A stretch of DNA of 64,000 nt from Halobacteriales archaeon QS_9_68_17 (GTDB taxonomy: Archaea > Halobacteriota > Halobacteria > Halobacteriales > Natronoarchaeaceae), in the NCBI GenBank assembly GCA_003023565.1, contig PXSA01000004.1, positions 1-64,000 on the forward strand. Direction: 5' to 3'. Positions within the stretch are counted from its first letter, which is position 1. Each line of letters starts with the position of its first letter. Positions 18,742 through 27,856 of this stretch are shown in pieces. The notes below the pieces were generated by a model. That model had not been told where the DNA came from, made no database searches, and worked only from the letters and a program-made list of their open reading frames with translations. The position numbers and the translations under genes are program-made.

Positions 18742-21700
18742 TTAGTGGCTATCCGACGAGCGGTTCCGGACGTCGTACGTTTTCTGTTGACCGAGGTCGT
18801 TCTCGTCCTGCGGGAACCCCTCGTTGAGCAGGTGGGTGTCCATGTTCAGTTCGTTCAGCAGGCTCTCGGTGGCCTGCTTGACGTTCACCAGCGCGGGCTT
18901 GGTCTCCTGCATCTGGGTCTCGGAGTCGTACCCGGGCGCGGTGATGATGTTGACGCTGTCGCCGATCGCGAGCGGTACCAGGCCGTCGGGGTAGCGTTCG
19001 GACAGGTCCTTCCCCTTGAACACGCCGCCCCAGTGGTACGGCAGGAACACCTCGCGCTCGTCCACGCGGTACGTGACGCGCGCTTTCACGAGGATGGACC
19101 CCCGGTTGGTGGTGGAGACGACGACCAGGTCGCCGCCGTCGACCCCGATATCGTCGGCGACGTCGGGGTGCATCTCCGCGTACATGTGCGGCTGGAGGTC
19201 GGCGGTGAAGACGTTGTTCCGCGTCTCCGCGCCGCCGCCCTGATGCTCGACCTGACGCCCGGTCGTCATCACCAGTTCGAACCCCTGCTCGTGGGCGCGC
19301 TGTGTCGCGTCCTGCTGGACCTCCTGGTTGTTCTGGTCCAGGCGGTAGAGGTTCGTCTGCGCGCCGAACGCGGGCCACTCGTCGACCAGGTCCTCCCGCG
19401 GGCTCTCGACCGGTTCGCGGTGGATCGGTACGGTGTCGTAGAAGTTCCACGCGACGGCCCGCGCCCGGCCGCGGCCGGTCGGCGGATCGGGCTGGGAGTT
19501 CTGGTACTCCTCGTAGTCGGCGGGGTCGATCTCGCCGAGGAAGACGTCCTGGAAGTCCTGCGCCGCCTCGTACGGCGACCGCTCCGGGTTCAGCGCGTAC
19601 CGGACCGGCCCCGCCATGTGACCCGAGTTCGTCGGGTCTCGCGGGATCGTGTTCGCGAATCCGGGATACTGCGGGACACCCTCGACCTCGCTGTCCCACC
19701 ACTCGGGTTCGTACGTCCCGCGAAGCATGTCCAGTCCCTCCTCGCCGTCCTGTTCGTACGTCTCCTGCAACGGGTAATCCTCGCTCGGGTACCCCTTCTC
19801 GCCGCGGACTTGCTCCCAGTCGTCGAGGGTCGGGGCCTGTTCGCCCCACCGGGCGCGGAAGTCGTGGCCGCCCTCCCGCGGGTCCATCCGGTCCCGCCAG
19901 ATGATCGGCGTGCCGGGGTGGTCGGGCACGTCGCCCTCGGGGTTCTCGCCCCAGCACGGCCACGGAAGCTGCCAGTACTCGCCCTCGTGCGGCCCGGCCT
20001 TCGCCTCCAGGTCCTCCGTGCTGAACACCTCGTCGTACTCCTGTTGGGACTGCAGTCGCTCGGGCGACATCTGGTAGCCGATGGTGCGGACGCCGAGGTT
20101 GATCTCCCTGAGCACGTCCTCGTAGGACTCCGTGCCGTTGTGCAGCTCCGGCCCCGGCCCCCAGTTGAAGTGCTCGCCGAAGCCGAGGCGGTCGGCGAGT
20201 TGCTGGATGATCTCGAGGTCCGGACGGGTGTTGTGTCCCGGCGGGCGCACCGGCTCCTTCCACTGGACCGAGCGGTGGGAGTTGGTGACGCTGCCGGCGT
20301 GCTCGTACGGACTGGCGCAGGGGAGGAAGATGACCCCGTCGTCGCGCTCGGCCATCACGGAGGCCACCGACGGGAACATGTCGACGACGACGAGGGTGTC
20401 GAGCTCCTCCATCGCCTGCTTCATCCGGTCCATCTCGGTCAGCGAGTTGGCCGAGTGCCCCCAGAACACGGCCATCTTGGTCTTCTCGGGCTGGTAGAGC
20501 GTCGACTCCAGCAGCCGGTCCCCCTGGTCCAGCGCGGACTCGTACCACCGGGAGACGGTGAGCCCGTTCTGGAACATCATGGAGGTGTCGTCCTCCGTGT
20601 CCTCGGGGTCGCCGATGATGGCGTCGCCCCCGCCGGCCTGCTCCTCGTAGAGGTCGTCCGGCATGTGGTCGAACTTCTCGTACAGGTCCTCGAACGACAC
20701 CTCGCCGTCGGTGTAGGGGCTCTCGGACCAGACGTGCGCCCAGTACCGCCACGTGGACGCGGACGAGACGGAGTAGTAGCCCGGCAGGATGTGGGCGTTC
20801 GGGCCGAGGTCGGTCGTCCCCTGGATGTTCGCGTGCCCGCGCATCACCTGTAGGCCGCCGCCCGCCCGGCCGATGCCGCCGGTCGCCAGTGCGGTGATGG
20901 CGTGTGCGCGGATGTTCTGCGTGCCGTTGGTGTGCTGGGTGCCGCCCATCGCCCACTCGATCTGGACGTTGGGCATGTTCTCGATGATGAGGTCGCCGAC
21001 CTCGCGGATCCCGTCCTCGCTGATCCAGGTGATGTCCGAGACGGTTTCGAGGTCGTAGTTATCCAGTTCGGCCTCGAGGTCCGGCCACCCGTTGACCCGC
21101 TGTTCGATGTGCTCCTCGTTCAGGGCGTCCTGCTCGATGAGGTAGTTGAGCAGTCCCAGCATGAACGCCGTGTCCGTCCCCGACCGGAGTCGGTAGAACT
21201 GGTCGGCGTGGGCCGCGGTCTTGGTGAATCGCGGCTCGATGACGATCATGTCGCCGCCGCGTTTCTGCCCTTCGAGGATGTGCTGCATCGCGATCGGGTG
21301 GGCCTCCGCGGGGTTCTGGCCGATGATGATGTCCAGGTCGTAGTTGCGGTAGTCGTTGATCGTGTTGGTCATCGCGCCGTAGCCCCACGTGTTCGCGAGG
21401 CCGGCGACGGTCGGGGAGTGACAGATCCGGGCCTGGTGGTCGACGTTGTTCGTCCCCATGAAGGCGATGAGCTTCCGGAGCGCGTACGCCTCCTCGTTGG
21501 AGTGGTGGGCGCTGCCCAGCCAGTAGACGCTGTCCCGGCCGTACTCCTCCCAGATCCGCTCGATCTCGCCGGTTATCTCGTTGTACGCCTGCTCCCAGGT
21601 GATCCGCTGCCACTCGCCGTCGACCCGCTGGAGCGGATGCTTGACACGCTTCTCCGAGTGCTCCGTCCCGTAGATACTCGCTCCCTTCGCGCAGACCGAC

Positions 21701-21987
21701 CCGTTGTTGATCGGGTTCTCCGACCACGGCTCCTGACCGACGAAGGCGTTGCCCCGCCGTTCGCCCTTGAATCCGCAGCCGACGGCACAGTAGTTGCACA
21801 CCGAGTTCACCGTCTCGGTGTTTCCGAGCGCGCCGTCGGGCGCTTCGCCCCCTTCCGACGGATCCTCTTCCTCCTGTCCGAGGACCTGCCCGGTCGTTGC
21901 TCCGCCGATCGCGACGGCACCGGCCAGCGCGCTCGCCTTCATGAACGAGCGTCTGTCGAGGTCCAGCGTTACCGGTTCTCCGCTCAC
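18742..21987 (-). CDS. Molybdopterin oxidoreductase, formate dehydrogenase alpha-like, Tat-exported
   Basis: DRRSFMKASALAG Tat signal; CNYCAVGCGFKGE cluster motif; HQARICHSPTVAGLANTWGYGAMTN (Cys at the usual SeCys position). Confidence 0.93.
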   Translation of the reverse strand: MSGEPVTLDLDRRSFMKASALAGAVAIGGATTGQVLGQEEEDPSEGGEAPDGALGNTETVNSVCNYCAVGCGFKGERRGNAFVGQEPWSENPINNGSVCAKGASIYGTEHSEKRVKHPLQRVDGEWQRITWEQAYNEITGEIERIWEEYGRDSVYWLGSAHHSNEEAYALRKLIAFMGTNNVDHQARICHSPTVAGLANTWGYGAMTNTINDYRNYDLDIIIGQNPAEAHPIAMQHILEGQKRGGDMIVIEPRFTKTAAHADQFYRLRSGTDTAFMLGLLNYLIEQDALNEEHIEQRVNGWPDLEAELDNYDLETVSDITWISEDGIREVGDLIIENMPNVQIEWAMGGTQHTNGTQNIRAHAITALATGGIGRAGGGLQVMRGHANIQGTTDLGPNAHILPGYYSVSSASTWRYWAHVWSESPYTDGEVSFEDLYEKFDHMPDDLYEEQAGGGDAIIGDPEDTEDDTSMMFQNGLTVSRWYESALDQGDRLLESTLYQPEKTKMAVFWGHSANSLTEMDRMKQAMEELDTLVVVDMFPSVASVMAERDDGVIFLPCASPYEHAGSVTNSHRSVQWKEPVRPPGHNTRPDLEIIQQLADRLGFGEHFNWGPGPELHNGTESYEDVLREINLGVRTIGYQMSPERLQSQQEYDEVFSTEDLEAKAGPHEGEYWQLPWPCWGENPEGDVPDHPGTPIIWRDRMDPREGGHDFRARWGEQAPTLDDWEQVRGEKGYPSEDYPLQETYEQDGEEGLDMLRGTYEPEWWDSEVEGVPQYPGFANTIPRDPTNSGHMAGPVRYALNPERSPYEAAQDFQDVFLGEIDPADYEEYQNSQPDPPTGRGRARAVAWNFYDTVPIHREPVESPREDLVDEWPAFGAQTNLYRLDQNNQEVQQDATQRAHEQGFELVMTTGRQVEHQGGGAETRNNVFTADLQPHMYAEMHPDVADDIGVDGGDLVVVSTTNRGSILVKARVTYRVDEREVFLPYHWGGVFKGKDLSERYPDGLVPLAIGDSVNIITAPGYDSETQMQETKPALVNVKQATESLLNELNMDTHLLNEGFPQDENDLGQQKTYDVRNRSSDSH

Positions 21988-22163
21988 CGGTCGACACTCC
22001 GTTCGATCGCCGTACCGATCGTCTCGGTGTCTGTGCGCATGACTTAGACGATCAACGGGAAGCGCAAAGAGTGTTAATCAATAGTCCAACGAACCGACGT
22101 TATTATCCGTTTATTTCTACTCGTACTCGTAATAACTACCACATGTATTTAGAAAATGAGGAT

Positions 22164-22178
22164 CGATCTTATAGATCG
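22164..22178. promoter_or_regulatory. Inverted repeat CGATC-TTATA-GATCG in the divergent fdh/HdrA-like intergenic region
   Basis: Perfect 5-bp arms around TTATA in an AT-rich divergent promoter region. Confidence 0.35.
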
Positions 22179-22263
22179 TCGCTGGTCGTTCCCGGCCCGG
22201 TACCTGTCCTCTGTTCGATGATTGCCAACACACTTGCCGGACCGGGTCCTACCATGGGGGGCA

Positions 22264-24384
22264 ATGAACACGGGGGCCTTCGTCTGTTCCTGCGGTGACG
22301 AGTGTCGCGTGGACCTCGAAGGTGCGCGCGAGGGTGTAGAGGGCGTCGACGTCGCGGCCAGTTCGAGTCGGCTCTGTGGCGACGACGGCCTGCGGAAAGT
22401 AGCGCACGTGATAGACGAGTACGACCTCGACGAACTGCTCGTCACGGCCGTCGACGACGGCTGCAAGGACCGATTCCGCCGTCTCGCTGAGGAGGAGGGC
22501 CTCCACCCCGAGGCGGTGGCCTTCGTCGACCATCGCGAGGGCGCGGGATGGGTCCACGACGAGGCCGCGGCCACGGAGAAGACCAGCCGACTCCTGAACG
22601 CCAGATACACCGGCCGTCAGGAGGAGCCGGTCTCACGGAGCGTGTCGCGCGAGGCCGGCGAGACGGTCGCGGTCGTCGGCGACGCGGAGACCGCGAGCGC
22701 GCTGGCCGGGGAGGCGGAGGTGACGCTGATCGCCAACGGCGGCGAGTACGCCGGGACGGACGCCGACCTGGACGACGTGACCGTCGAGCGCGGGCGCGTC
22801 ACGCACGTGGGCGGCGAGTACGGCGGGTTCGAACTCACGCTCGAAGCGCGCGTCACCGAGGACTGCATCTCCTGTATGCAGTGCGTCCGCGAGGGACCCG
22901 ACGGTCTCGTCACCCGGAAACCGGTTGATATCGCGCCGGAGGCTCCCGACGGCGAGTGGGCGGACTGCTGTCCGACCGACGCCATCGAGATGGGCGGCGT
23001 CGAGCGGACGATCGAAGCGGACCAGGTTGTCTTCCCGGCCGCCCGGTCGAAGGACCGCGGCGGACGCATCGGCTTCTACACCGGGCCGGTCGACGCCGGC
23101 ACCGTCGCCGCCGTGGAGCGGTTGCTCGGCGGCGTCGAGAAGCCCGACCACCTCGACATCGACATGGACGTCTGCGCGTCGGGCGAGTCGAGCCAGAAGG
23201 GGTGCAACGAGTGCGTGGAGGCGTGTCCCCACGGCGCGGTCGACCGCCCCCGCATCGACGAGGTCGCGTTCGACCCGGTGGCGTGTCAGGACTGCGGAGC
23301 CTGTACGAGTTCGTGCCCGACCGGAGCCGTGACACTGCGCGATCCGTCGAACGAGCGCATCGCTCGCGAGGTCGAGACACTGGTCGAAGCGCCCGATACG
23401 GGCGGCCTGTTCGGCGGCGAAGACCCCATCGGCGAGCAAGTGGTCGCGTTCGTCTGCTCCGAGTCGGCCGAGGAGGCGCTCCGGGAGTACGGCCGCCTCT
23501 CGGCGGCCGGCCGCGACCTGGAGTACCCGCCGGTCCTGCCGGTGCGGGTGAACTGCACGGACACGGTCGGCGAGGCGCACGCGCTGCACGCGCTGGCCGC
23601 GGGCGCGGACGGTGTCGCCGTCGTCGGCTGCGGGGGGAGCTGTCTGCACTCGGGACCGGACCCGAAGGCCGAACTCGTCGAGCGCGTCAACGCGGCCTGT
23701 CGCGACCTCGGCCTCGGCGAGCGGATGACGTTCCTCGCGCCCGACCCCGCCGACCCCGACGGGTTCGTCGACTCGCTGTCGTCGTTCGTCGACGGCCTCG
23801 GCGAGTCTCCCGTGCCGGCGGGCGAGCACGCGGCGACGGGCGACGTGGACGACGGGAGGGCGACGGCCCCGTTCGACAACCACTCGTGGGCGCTGGAGAG
23901 CGTCCGGGCTATCGTTGACCACGCGGAACCGGAACGCGACGTGGTCCGCGGCCTCTCGAGCTTCGGTCGGATGGCGGTCTCCGACGACGACTGCGCGCTC
24001 ACGCCGTCCTGCGCGACGCTCTGTCCGACCGACGCCATCCGGCGGAAGGAGACCGACCTGCAGTTCGACCACGAGCGCTGCGTGAACTGCGGCCTCTGCG
24101 AGGAGGGCTGTCCGGAGTCGGCGATCACGATGCGGGACGGTCTCGACCTGTCGCTCCTGCCCGAGAACAGCGGCGACTTCGAGGACCCGGCGTGGTCGAC
24201 CGTCTACGAGGGCGAGATGCTCGCCTGCGTCCGGTGCGGCCGGGAGTTCACCAGCGTCGAGTCCGCCGAGAAGGTGGAGTCCGAGGTCGGCGAGCGGGTG
24301 GCGGGCATCGCGCCGGACGCCGAGCACAGCGTGTTCGAGTACTGTAACGACTGCCGACCGAAACTGCTGTTCGAGGGGGCCTGA
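22264..24384 (+). CDS. HdrA/MvhD-like multi-[4Fe-4S] protein
   Basis: CISCMQCVREGP, CNECVEACPHGA, CQDCGACTSSCPTGA, CVNCGLCEEGCPESA clusters; MvhD-like VAFVCSESAEEALREYG...VRVNCTDTVGEAHALHALAAGADGVAVVGCGGSCLHSGPD. Confidence 0.88.
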   Translation: MNTGAFVCSCGDECRVDLEGAREGVEGVDVAASSSRLCGDDGLRKVAHVIDEYDLDELLVTAVDDGCKDRFRRLAEEEGLHPEAVAFVDHREGAGWVHDEAAATEKTSRLLNARYTGRQEEPVSRSVSREAGETVAVVGDAETASALAGEAEVTLIANGGEYAGTDADLDDVTVERGRVTHVGGEYGGFELTLEARVTEDCISCMQCVREGPDGLVTRKPVDIAPEAPDGEWADCCPTDAIEMGGVERTIEADQVVFPAARSKDRGGRIGFYTGPVDAGTVAAVERLLGGVEKPDHLDIDMDVCASGESSQKGCNECVEACPHGAVDRPRIDEVAFDPVACQDCGACTSSCPTGAVTLRDPSNERIAREVETLVEAPDTGGLFGGEDPIGEQVVAFVCSESAEEALREYGRLSAAGRDLEYPPVLPVRVNCTDTVGEAHALHALAAGADGVAVVGCGGSCLHSGPDPKAELVERVNAACRDLGLGERMTFLAPDPADPDGFVDSLSSFVDGLGESPVPAGEHAATGDVDDGRATAPFDNHSWALESVRAIVDHAEPERDVVRGLSSFGRMAVSDDDCALTPSCATLCPTDAIRRKETDLQFDHERCVNCGLCEEGCPESAITMRDGLDLSLLPENSGDFEDPAWSTVYEGEMLACVRCGREFTSVESAEKVESEVGERVAGIAPDAEHSVFEYCNDCRPKLLFEGA

Positions 24385-24386
24385 CG

Positions 24387-25013
24387 ATGGACACTACCGC
24401 GCTCTACGACGCACGGACCGAACTGCTCGACTTCGCCATCGACGCCTTTGGCGACGTCCCGTCGGCGGAGTTCCTCTCGGAGGTCCGAGCGGGCGTGACC
24501 GTCCCGGACGACGAGGTCTCCCCGTCGCTGGACGCGGGGTTCGACGCGCTGGAGCGGTTCGTTCAGGAGAACGCCGACCGACCCGTCGACGACCTGCAGG
24601 ACGAACTGACCACCGAGTACACGCGGCTGTTCGTCGGGCCGCGCCCGGTCGTCGTGGCCCACGAGACGCACTACCGGGACGACACCGAGTTCATCGGCGA
24701 GGGACTCGCCGACGTCGAGGAGGCTTACGCGGCGGCGGGATGGAAGCCGCCCGAGGACTACCCCGAGGAGAACGACTTCGTCGCGGTCGAACTCGGCTTC
24801 CTCCGGAACCTCGTGCGGCGACAGCGCGACGGACAGGAGGAGGCGTTCGGCTACGAGCGGGTGTTCCTCGACGAGCACCTGCTGACGTGGGTCGACGACC
24901 TCGCCGCGGACGTGCGCGAGGAGACCGACGAGGACCTCTACCTCGCCGCCGCCGGCGTCGCGGAGGGCCTCGTCGCGTTCGAGGACGAACTCGCCGCGCA
25001 GATGGTTTCGTAG
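24387..25013 (+). CDS. TorD/DmsD-family molybdoenzyme chaperone
   Basis: LTTEYTRLFVGPRPVVVAHETHYRDDTEF...PPEDYPEENDFVAVELGFLRNLVRRQ; follows FeS protein gene. Confidence 0.9.
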   Translation: MDTTALYDARTELLDFAIDAFGDVPSAEFLSEVRAGVTVPDDEVSPSLDAGFDALERFVQENADRPVDDLQDELTTEYTRLFVGPRPVVVAHETHYRDDTEFIGEGLADVEEAYAAAGWKPPEDYPEENDFVAVELGFLRNLVRRQRDGQEEAFGYERVFLDEHLLTWVDDLAADVREETDEDLYLAAAGVAEGLVAFEDELAAQMVS

Positions 25014-25069
25014 GCGCTTCACTTCCGGTCCGCGGCGCTCGCTTTCTCCCGTCGGCCGCCTCCGCGCCC

Positions 25070-25300
25070 AGTGGCTCGACGCGCGCGAGCACGGCGTCGC
25101 CGTGGTCGGGGGCGCGACCTCGCGGAAGACGCCCGAGGAGACCGACGCGACCGCGGTCGACCTCTCGGCGGGGACGCGCGAGGACCCAGCGAAGCCCGCC
25201 TACGCTCACGGCGGCAAGGACGGAACGCCCCAGCCGGTCGAAACGCTACGACGGGTCGGTGGAGTACATGCGCGAGACGCCACTCGATGCGGTTCCGGAC
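25070..25300 (+). pseudogene. Probable DUF763-like remnant
   Basis: LDAREHGVAVVGGATSRKTPEETDAT...AYAHGGKDGTPQPV then, in another frame, KRYDGSVEYMRETPLDAV; no start and no full domain. Confidence 0.35.
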
Positions 25301-25372
25301 GGTGGTCGGCGCGACACCGACCTCGTCCGCGGTGACCGACGCCGAGTGGTTCCGAGCGTCCCGCTTGAGCAT
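25260..25372 (-). pseudogene. Lrp/AsnC-type HTH remnant
   Basis: MLKRDARNHSASVTADEVGVAPTTVRNRIE matches an AsnC-like HTH only; frame then degenerates. Confidence 0.45.
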
Positions 25373-25486
25373 GTGGAGGATGTCGCGGTCGGCGTCGTCG
25401 GTCGCACGGCTCCACGGCGGACGACGTTCGACGGCGTTCCCGACGTATCGTCGGCAGAAGGGAGCACGGTCGGACGGCGAGCTCTG

Positions 25487-25720
25487 CTACGCGTCCCCGG
25501 CCGTCGCGACGGTCCCGAAGAGGAAGGCGACCGACGCGCCGAGCAGCCACATCGCGACCGGCGTCGCGGTCGCTATCGCCCGCTCCATTCGGAAGTACCA
25601 CGTCCACGTCGCGTGGAGTTCGGCGACGAACGCCACCACGCCGACGGCGGCGACGACGAGACAGAGCGCCGTCGCCGAGAGGACGGTCCCGACGCGGCAG
25701 ACGCGGGCGAGGTCACGCAT
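25487..25720 (-). CDS. Small two-TM membrane protein
   Basis: MRDLARVCRVGTVLSATALCLVVAAVGVVAFVAELHATWTWYFRMERAIATATPVAMWLLGASVAFLFGTVATAGDA. Confidence 0.7.
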   Translation of the reverse strand: MRDLARVCRVGTVLSATALCLVVAAVGVVAFVAELHATWTWYFRMERAIATATPVAMWLLGASVAFLFGTVATAGDA

Positions 25721-25994
25721 CGACCCACCACCGGCCGACGAGCAGGAGACCGAACAGCGGGACGAGGGCGTACAGCATGTAGTAGACGAACAGGCCGACG
25801 TAGCTGACCGTCGATTCGAGGTGGATCGACCAGTGCCACGTCCCTTTCAGTTCGGCGATGATCGCGACGGTGCCGACGGTGAGCAGCGCGAACGCGAGCA
25901 ACGCGGTCAGCGAGTAGACGACGACGCGGAGGTAGCCGTAGAGCGTCTCGCCGTCGAGGCGAGCGCCGCCGCGGTCGACGGTTCGCTCCGACAT
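25713..25994 (-). CDS. Small two-TM membrane protein, related to 25487-25720
   Basis: LTALLAFALLTVGTVAIIAELKGTWHWSIHLESTVSYVGLFVYYMLYALVPLFGLLLVGRWWVDA; shared AEL-x2-TW-x-W motif. Confidence 0.75.
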   Translation of the reverse strand: MSERTVDRGGARLDGETLYGYLRVVVYSLTALLAFALLTVGTVAIIAELKGTWHWSIHLESTVSYVGLFVYYMLYALVPLFGLLLVGRWWVDA

Positions 25995-26131
25995 TACGCC
26001 CTCCAGTGGTGTCGGTAGGCGTCGTAGGCGATGACGCCGCACACCACCGCGCCGACGAGCATGACGGCTATCGCCACGTCGGGCGGGAGCGGTAGTTCGG
26101 CACTGGCGAGCCCACTGCTGGCGTGTAGCAT
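25994..26131 (-). CDS. 45-aa membrane microprotein
   Basis: MLHASSGLASAELPLPPDVAIAVMLVGAVVCGVIAYDAYRHHWRA; stop overlaps the start of the next gene (TAATG). Confidence 0.6.
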   Translation of the reverse strand: MLHASSGLASAELPLPPDVAIAVMLVGAVVCGVIAYDAYRHHWRA

Positions 26132-26233
26132 GGTCTCAGTGTAGCCCCGAGGTCGCTTAAACGCTTCCTACCCTCGGGTTTCGGATACACGGAGCGTTTA
26201 TTACCGGTACGGCGTTACACGGTACTTATCCGC

Positions 26234-27466
26234 ATGGAACGACGCCGCCCCCTCCTCGGCAAGCTCGCCGGCATCGCCGGGACGGTCGGTCTGGCGGGAT
26301 GTGTGAACCCGCTCTCGGCCGGTCGTACCGAGACGGACCTCGACCTCGACCCCAATCCGTACGGGGACGACCTGCCCGACCGGCAACACGCCCAGTCGGC
26401 GTACGTGAGGCGAGACGACCACGGAAACCCGCTGCTCCCCCGCCACCACCGCGTGCTGCTCCTCGACCTGGCGGCGTCGCCGTCGGTGGAGACGGGGCAG
26501 ACGATAGAGCGGGCGATGCGGGCGCTGGAGGGGGCCTTCGAGTGGGCACCGGACGGTCTCTTTCACCTCCTCGCGTGGGGGCCGGGCTACTTCGAGCGCG
26601 TCGACGCGCTCGATGGCGCGCCGGTCCGCCGGCCCGAGGTGCTCTCGCGGACGGACGACCCGGACCTGCTCGACATCGACGCCGCGCTCGCGCTGTCGAG
26701 CGACGTGCCGTCGCATCTCGACGCCGCCGAGAACGCCATGTTCGGCGGCCGCGACTCGCTCGCCGGGAGTCCGGTCGAGGACCGCCTCGGAGACGCGTTC
26801 TCGACGGTCGGTCGCCGGACGGGGTTCGTGGGCGAGGGACTGCCGGTCGAACACACCGACGCCGAGGGGTTCCCTGCGGACCCGCCGCTGTCGGAGGGCG
26901 ACCGGATGTTCATGGGGTTTCGCTCCGGCCTCCGCGGCACGCAGGCCAGCGAAGACCGGGTCACCATCGACGACGGCCCGTACGGCGGCGGGACGACCAT
27001 GCACCTCAGCCACCTCACGCAGTCGCTCACGCGCTGGTTCGACGCGTTCGACGAGAGCGAGCGCGTCGCCCGGATGCTCTCGCCGGAGTTCGACCCCGAC
27101 GACGTCGAGGGGTTCACCGACGGCGTGCCGTTCAGCGACGCCGTTGCCGAACACGCCAGCGAGCACGACGTGGTCGGCCATCACGAGAAGGTCGCCCGCG
27201 TCCGCGAGGGCGGCGAACCGATCGTCCTCCGGCGGGACTTCAACACCGTCGACGGCGGGCGGGCGGGCGTCCACTTCCTCTCGTTTCAGGCGTCGCTCGA
27301 CGACTTCGAGAAGACGCGCAAGGCGATGAACGGCTGGTACGTCCGCGACGACAGCGAGCGGATCCGGGACACGGACAACAACGGGATCCTGAAGTTCATC
27401 TCCGTCGAGTCGCGGGCGAACTTCTACGTCCCGACGCGGGAGTACAGAGCGCTCCCCGGGTTCTGA
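26234..27466 (+). CDS. Tat-exported lipoprotein, DyP-type peroxidase-like
   Basis: MERRRPLLGKLAGIAGTVGLAGC lipobox; MFMGFRSGLRGTQASEDRVTI...HLSHLTQSLTRWFD...VLRRDFNTVDGGRAGVHFLSFQASLDDFEKTRKAMNG resembles DyP C-terminal motifs. Confidence 0.7.
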   Translation: MERRRPLLGKLAGIAGTVGLAGCVNPLSAGRTETDLDLDPNPYGDDLPDRQHAQSAYVRRDDHGNPLLPRHHRVLLLDLAASPSVETGQTIERAMRALEGAFEWAPDGLFHLLAWGPGYFERVDALDGAPVRRPEVLSRTDDPDLLDIDAALALSSDVPSHLDAAENAMFGGRDSLAGSPVEDRLGDAFSTVGRRTGFVGEGLPVEHTDAEGFPADPPLSEGDRMFMGFRSGLRGTQASEDRVTIDDGPYGGGTTMHLSHLTQSLTRWFDAFDESERVARMLSPEFDPDDVEGFTDGVPFSDAVAEHASEHDVVGHHEKVARVREGGEPIVLRRDFNTVDGGRAGVHFLSFQASLDDFEKTRKAMNGWYVRDDSERIRDTDNNGILKFISVESRANFYVPTREYRALPGF

Positions 27467-27481
27467 GCGCCGTCACGTCCG

Positions 27482-27856
27482 TCACGTCGGCGGCCCGTCG
27501 GGAGGGCCGCCCGCCGGACCGCCCATCGGTCCCCCCGGCGGTCCCGCCGTGTCCCCGTCGAGGAAAACGCGGGCGTAGAGGTCGACGTGGAGTTTCAGGA
27601 CCTGTTCGGGGTCGAGACCCGTCCCCGCGGCCTGGTCGTCGAGGAACTCGCGGAGGTCGTCGGTCGGGTGGTGACGGACCGTCGTCCCCTCCACCTCGAA
27701 CTCGACCTCGTCGGCACCGCTCACGAGGTGTTCGACCTCCAGCAGCGCCTGTTCGGCCTTGGTCTCCATCGCGCTCTCGGCGTCCGTCATCCGCTCGTCG
27801 CCCCACTCGTCGACCGCCGCCATGAAGCGGTCGCCGGGTTCGAACGAGAGCGTCAA
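27482..27856 (-). CDS. Conserved haloarchaeal protein, acidic, Gly/Pro-rich tail
   Basis: LTLSFEPGDRFMAAVDEWGDERMTDAESAMETKAEQALLEVEHLVSGADEVEFEVEGTTVRHHPTDDLREFLDDQAAGTG; likely TTG start overlapping upstream TGA. Confidence 0.6.
   Translation of the reverse strand: MTLSFEPGDRFMAAVDEWGDERMTDAESAMETKAEQALLEVEHLVSGADEVEFEVEGTTVRHHPTDDLREFLDDQAAGTGLDPEQVLKLHVDLYARVFLDGDTAGPPGGPMGGPAGGPPDGPPT

Noticed and set aside
18745-20956. Very long ORFs (702 and 735 aa) overlapping the formate-dehydrogenase-like alpha subunit
   Set aside because: Alternative frames of a gene with clear family motifs; compositionally abnormal with no recognisable domains.
21418-21440. Possible selenocysteine codon in the formate-dehydrogenase-like subunit
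   Set aside because: The position encodes Cys (RICHSPTV) and the ORF is open; no in-frame TGA needs explaining.
22633-24327. 564-aa minus-strand ORF opposite the HdrA-like gene
   Set aside because: Shadow ORF; the plus strand carries conserved Cys motifs.
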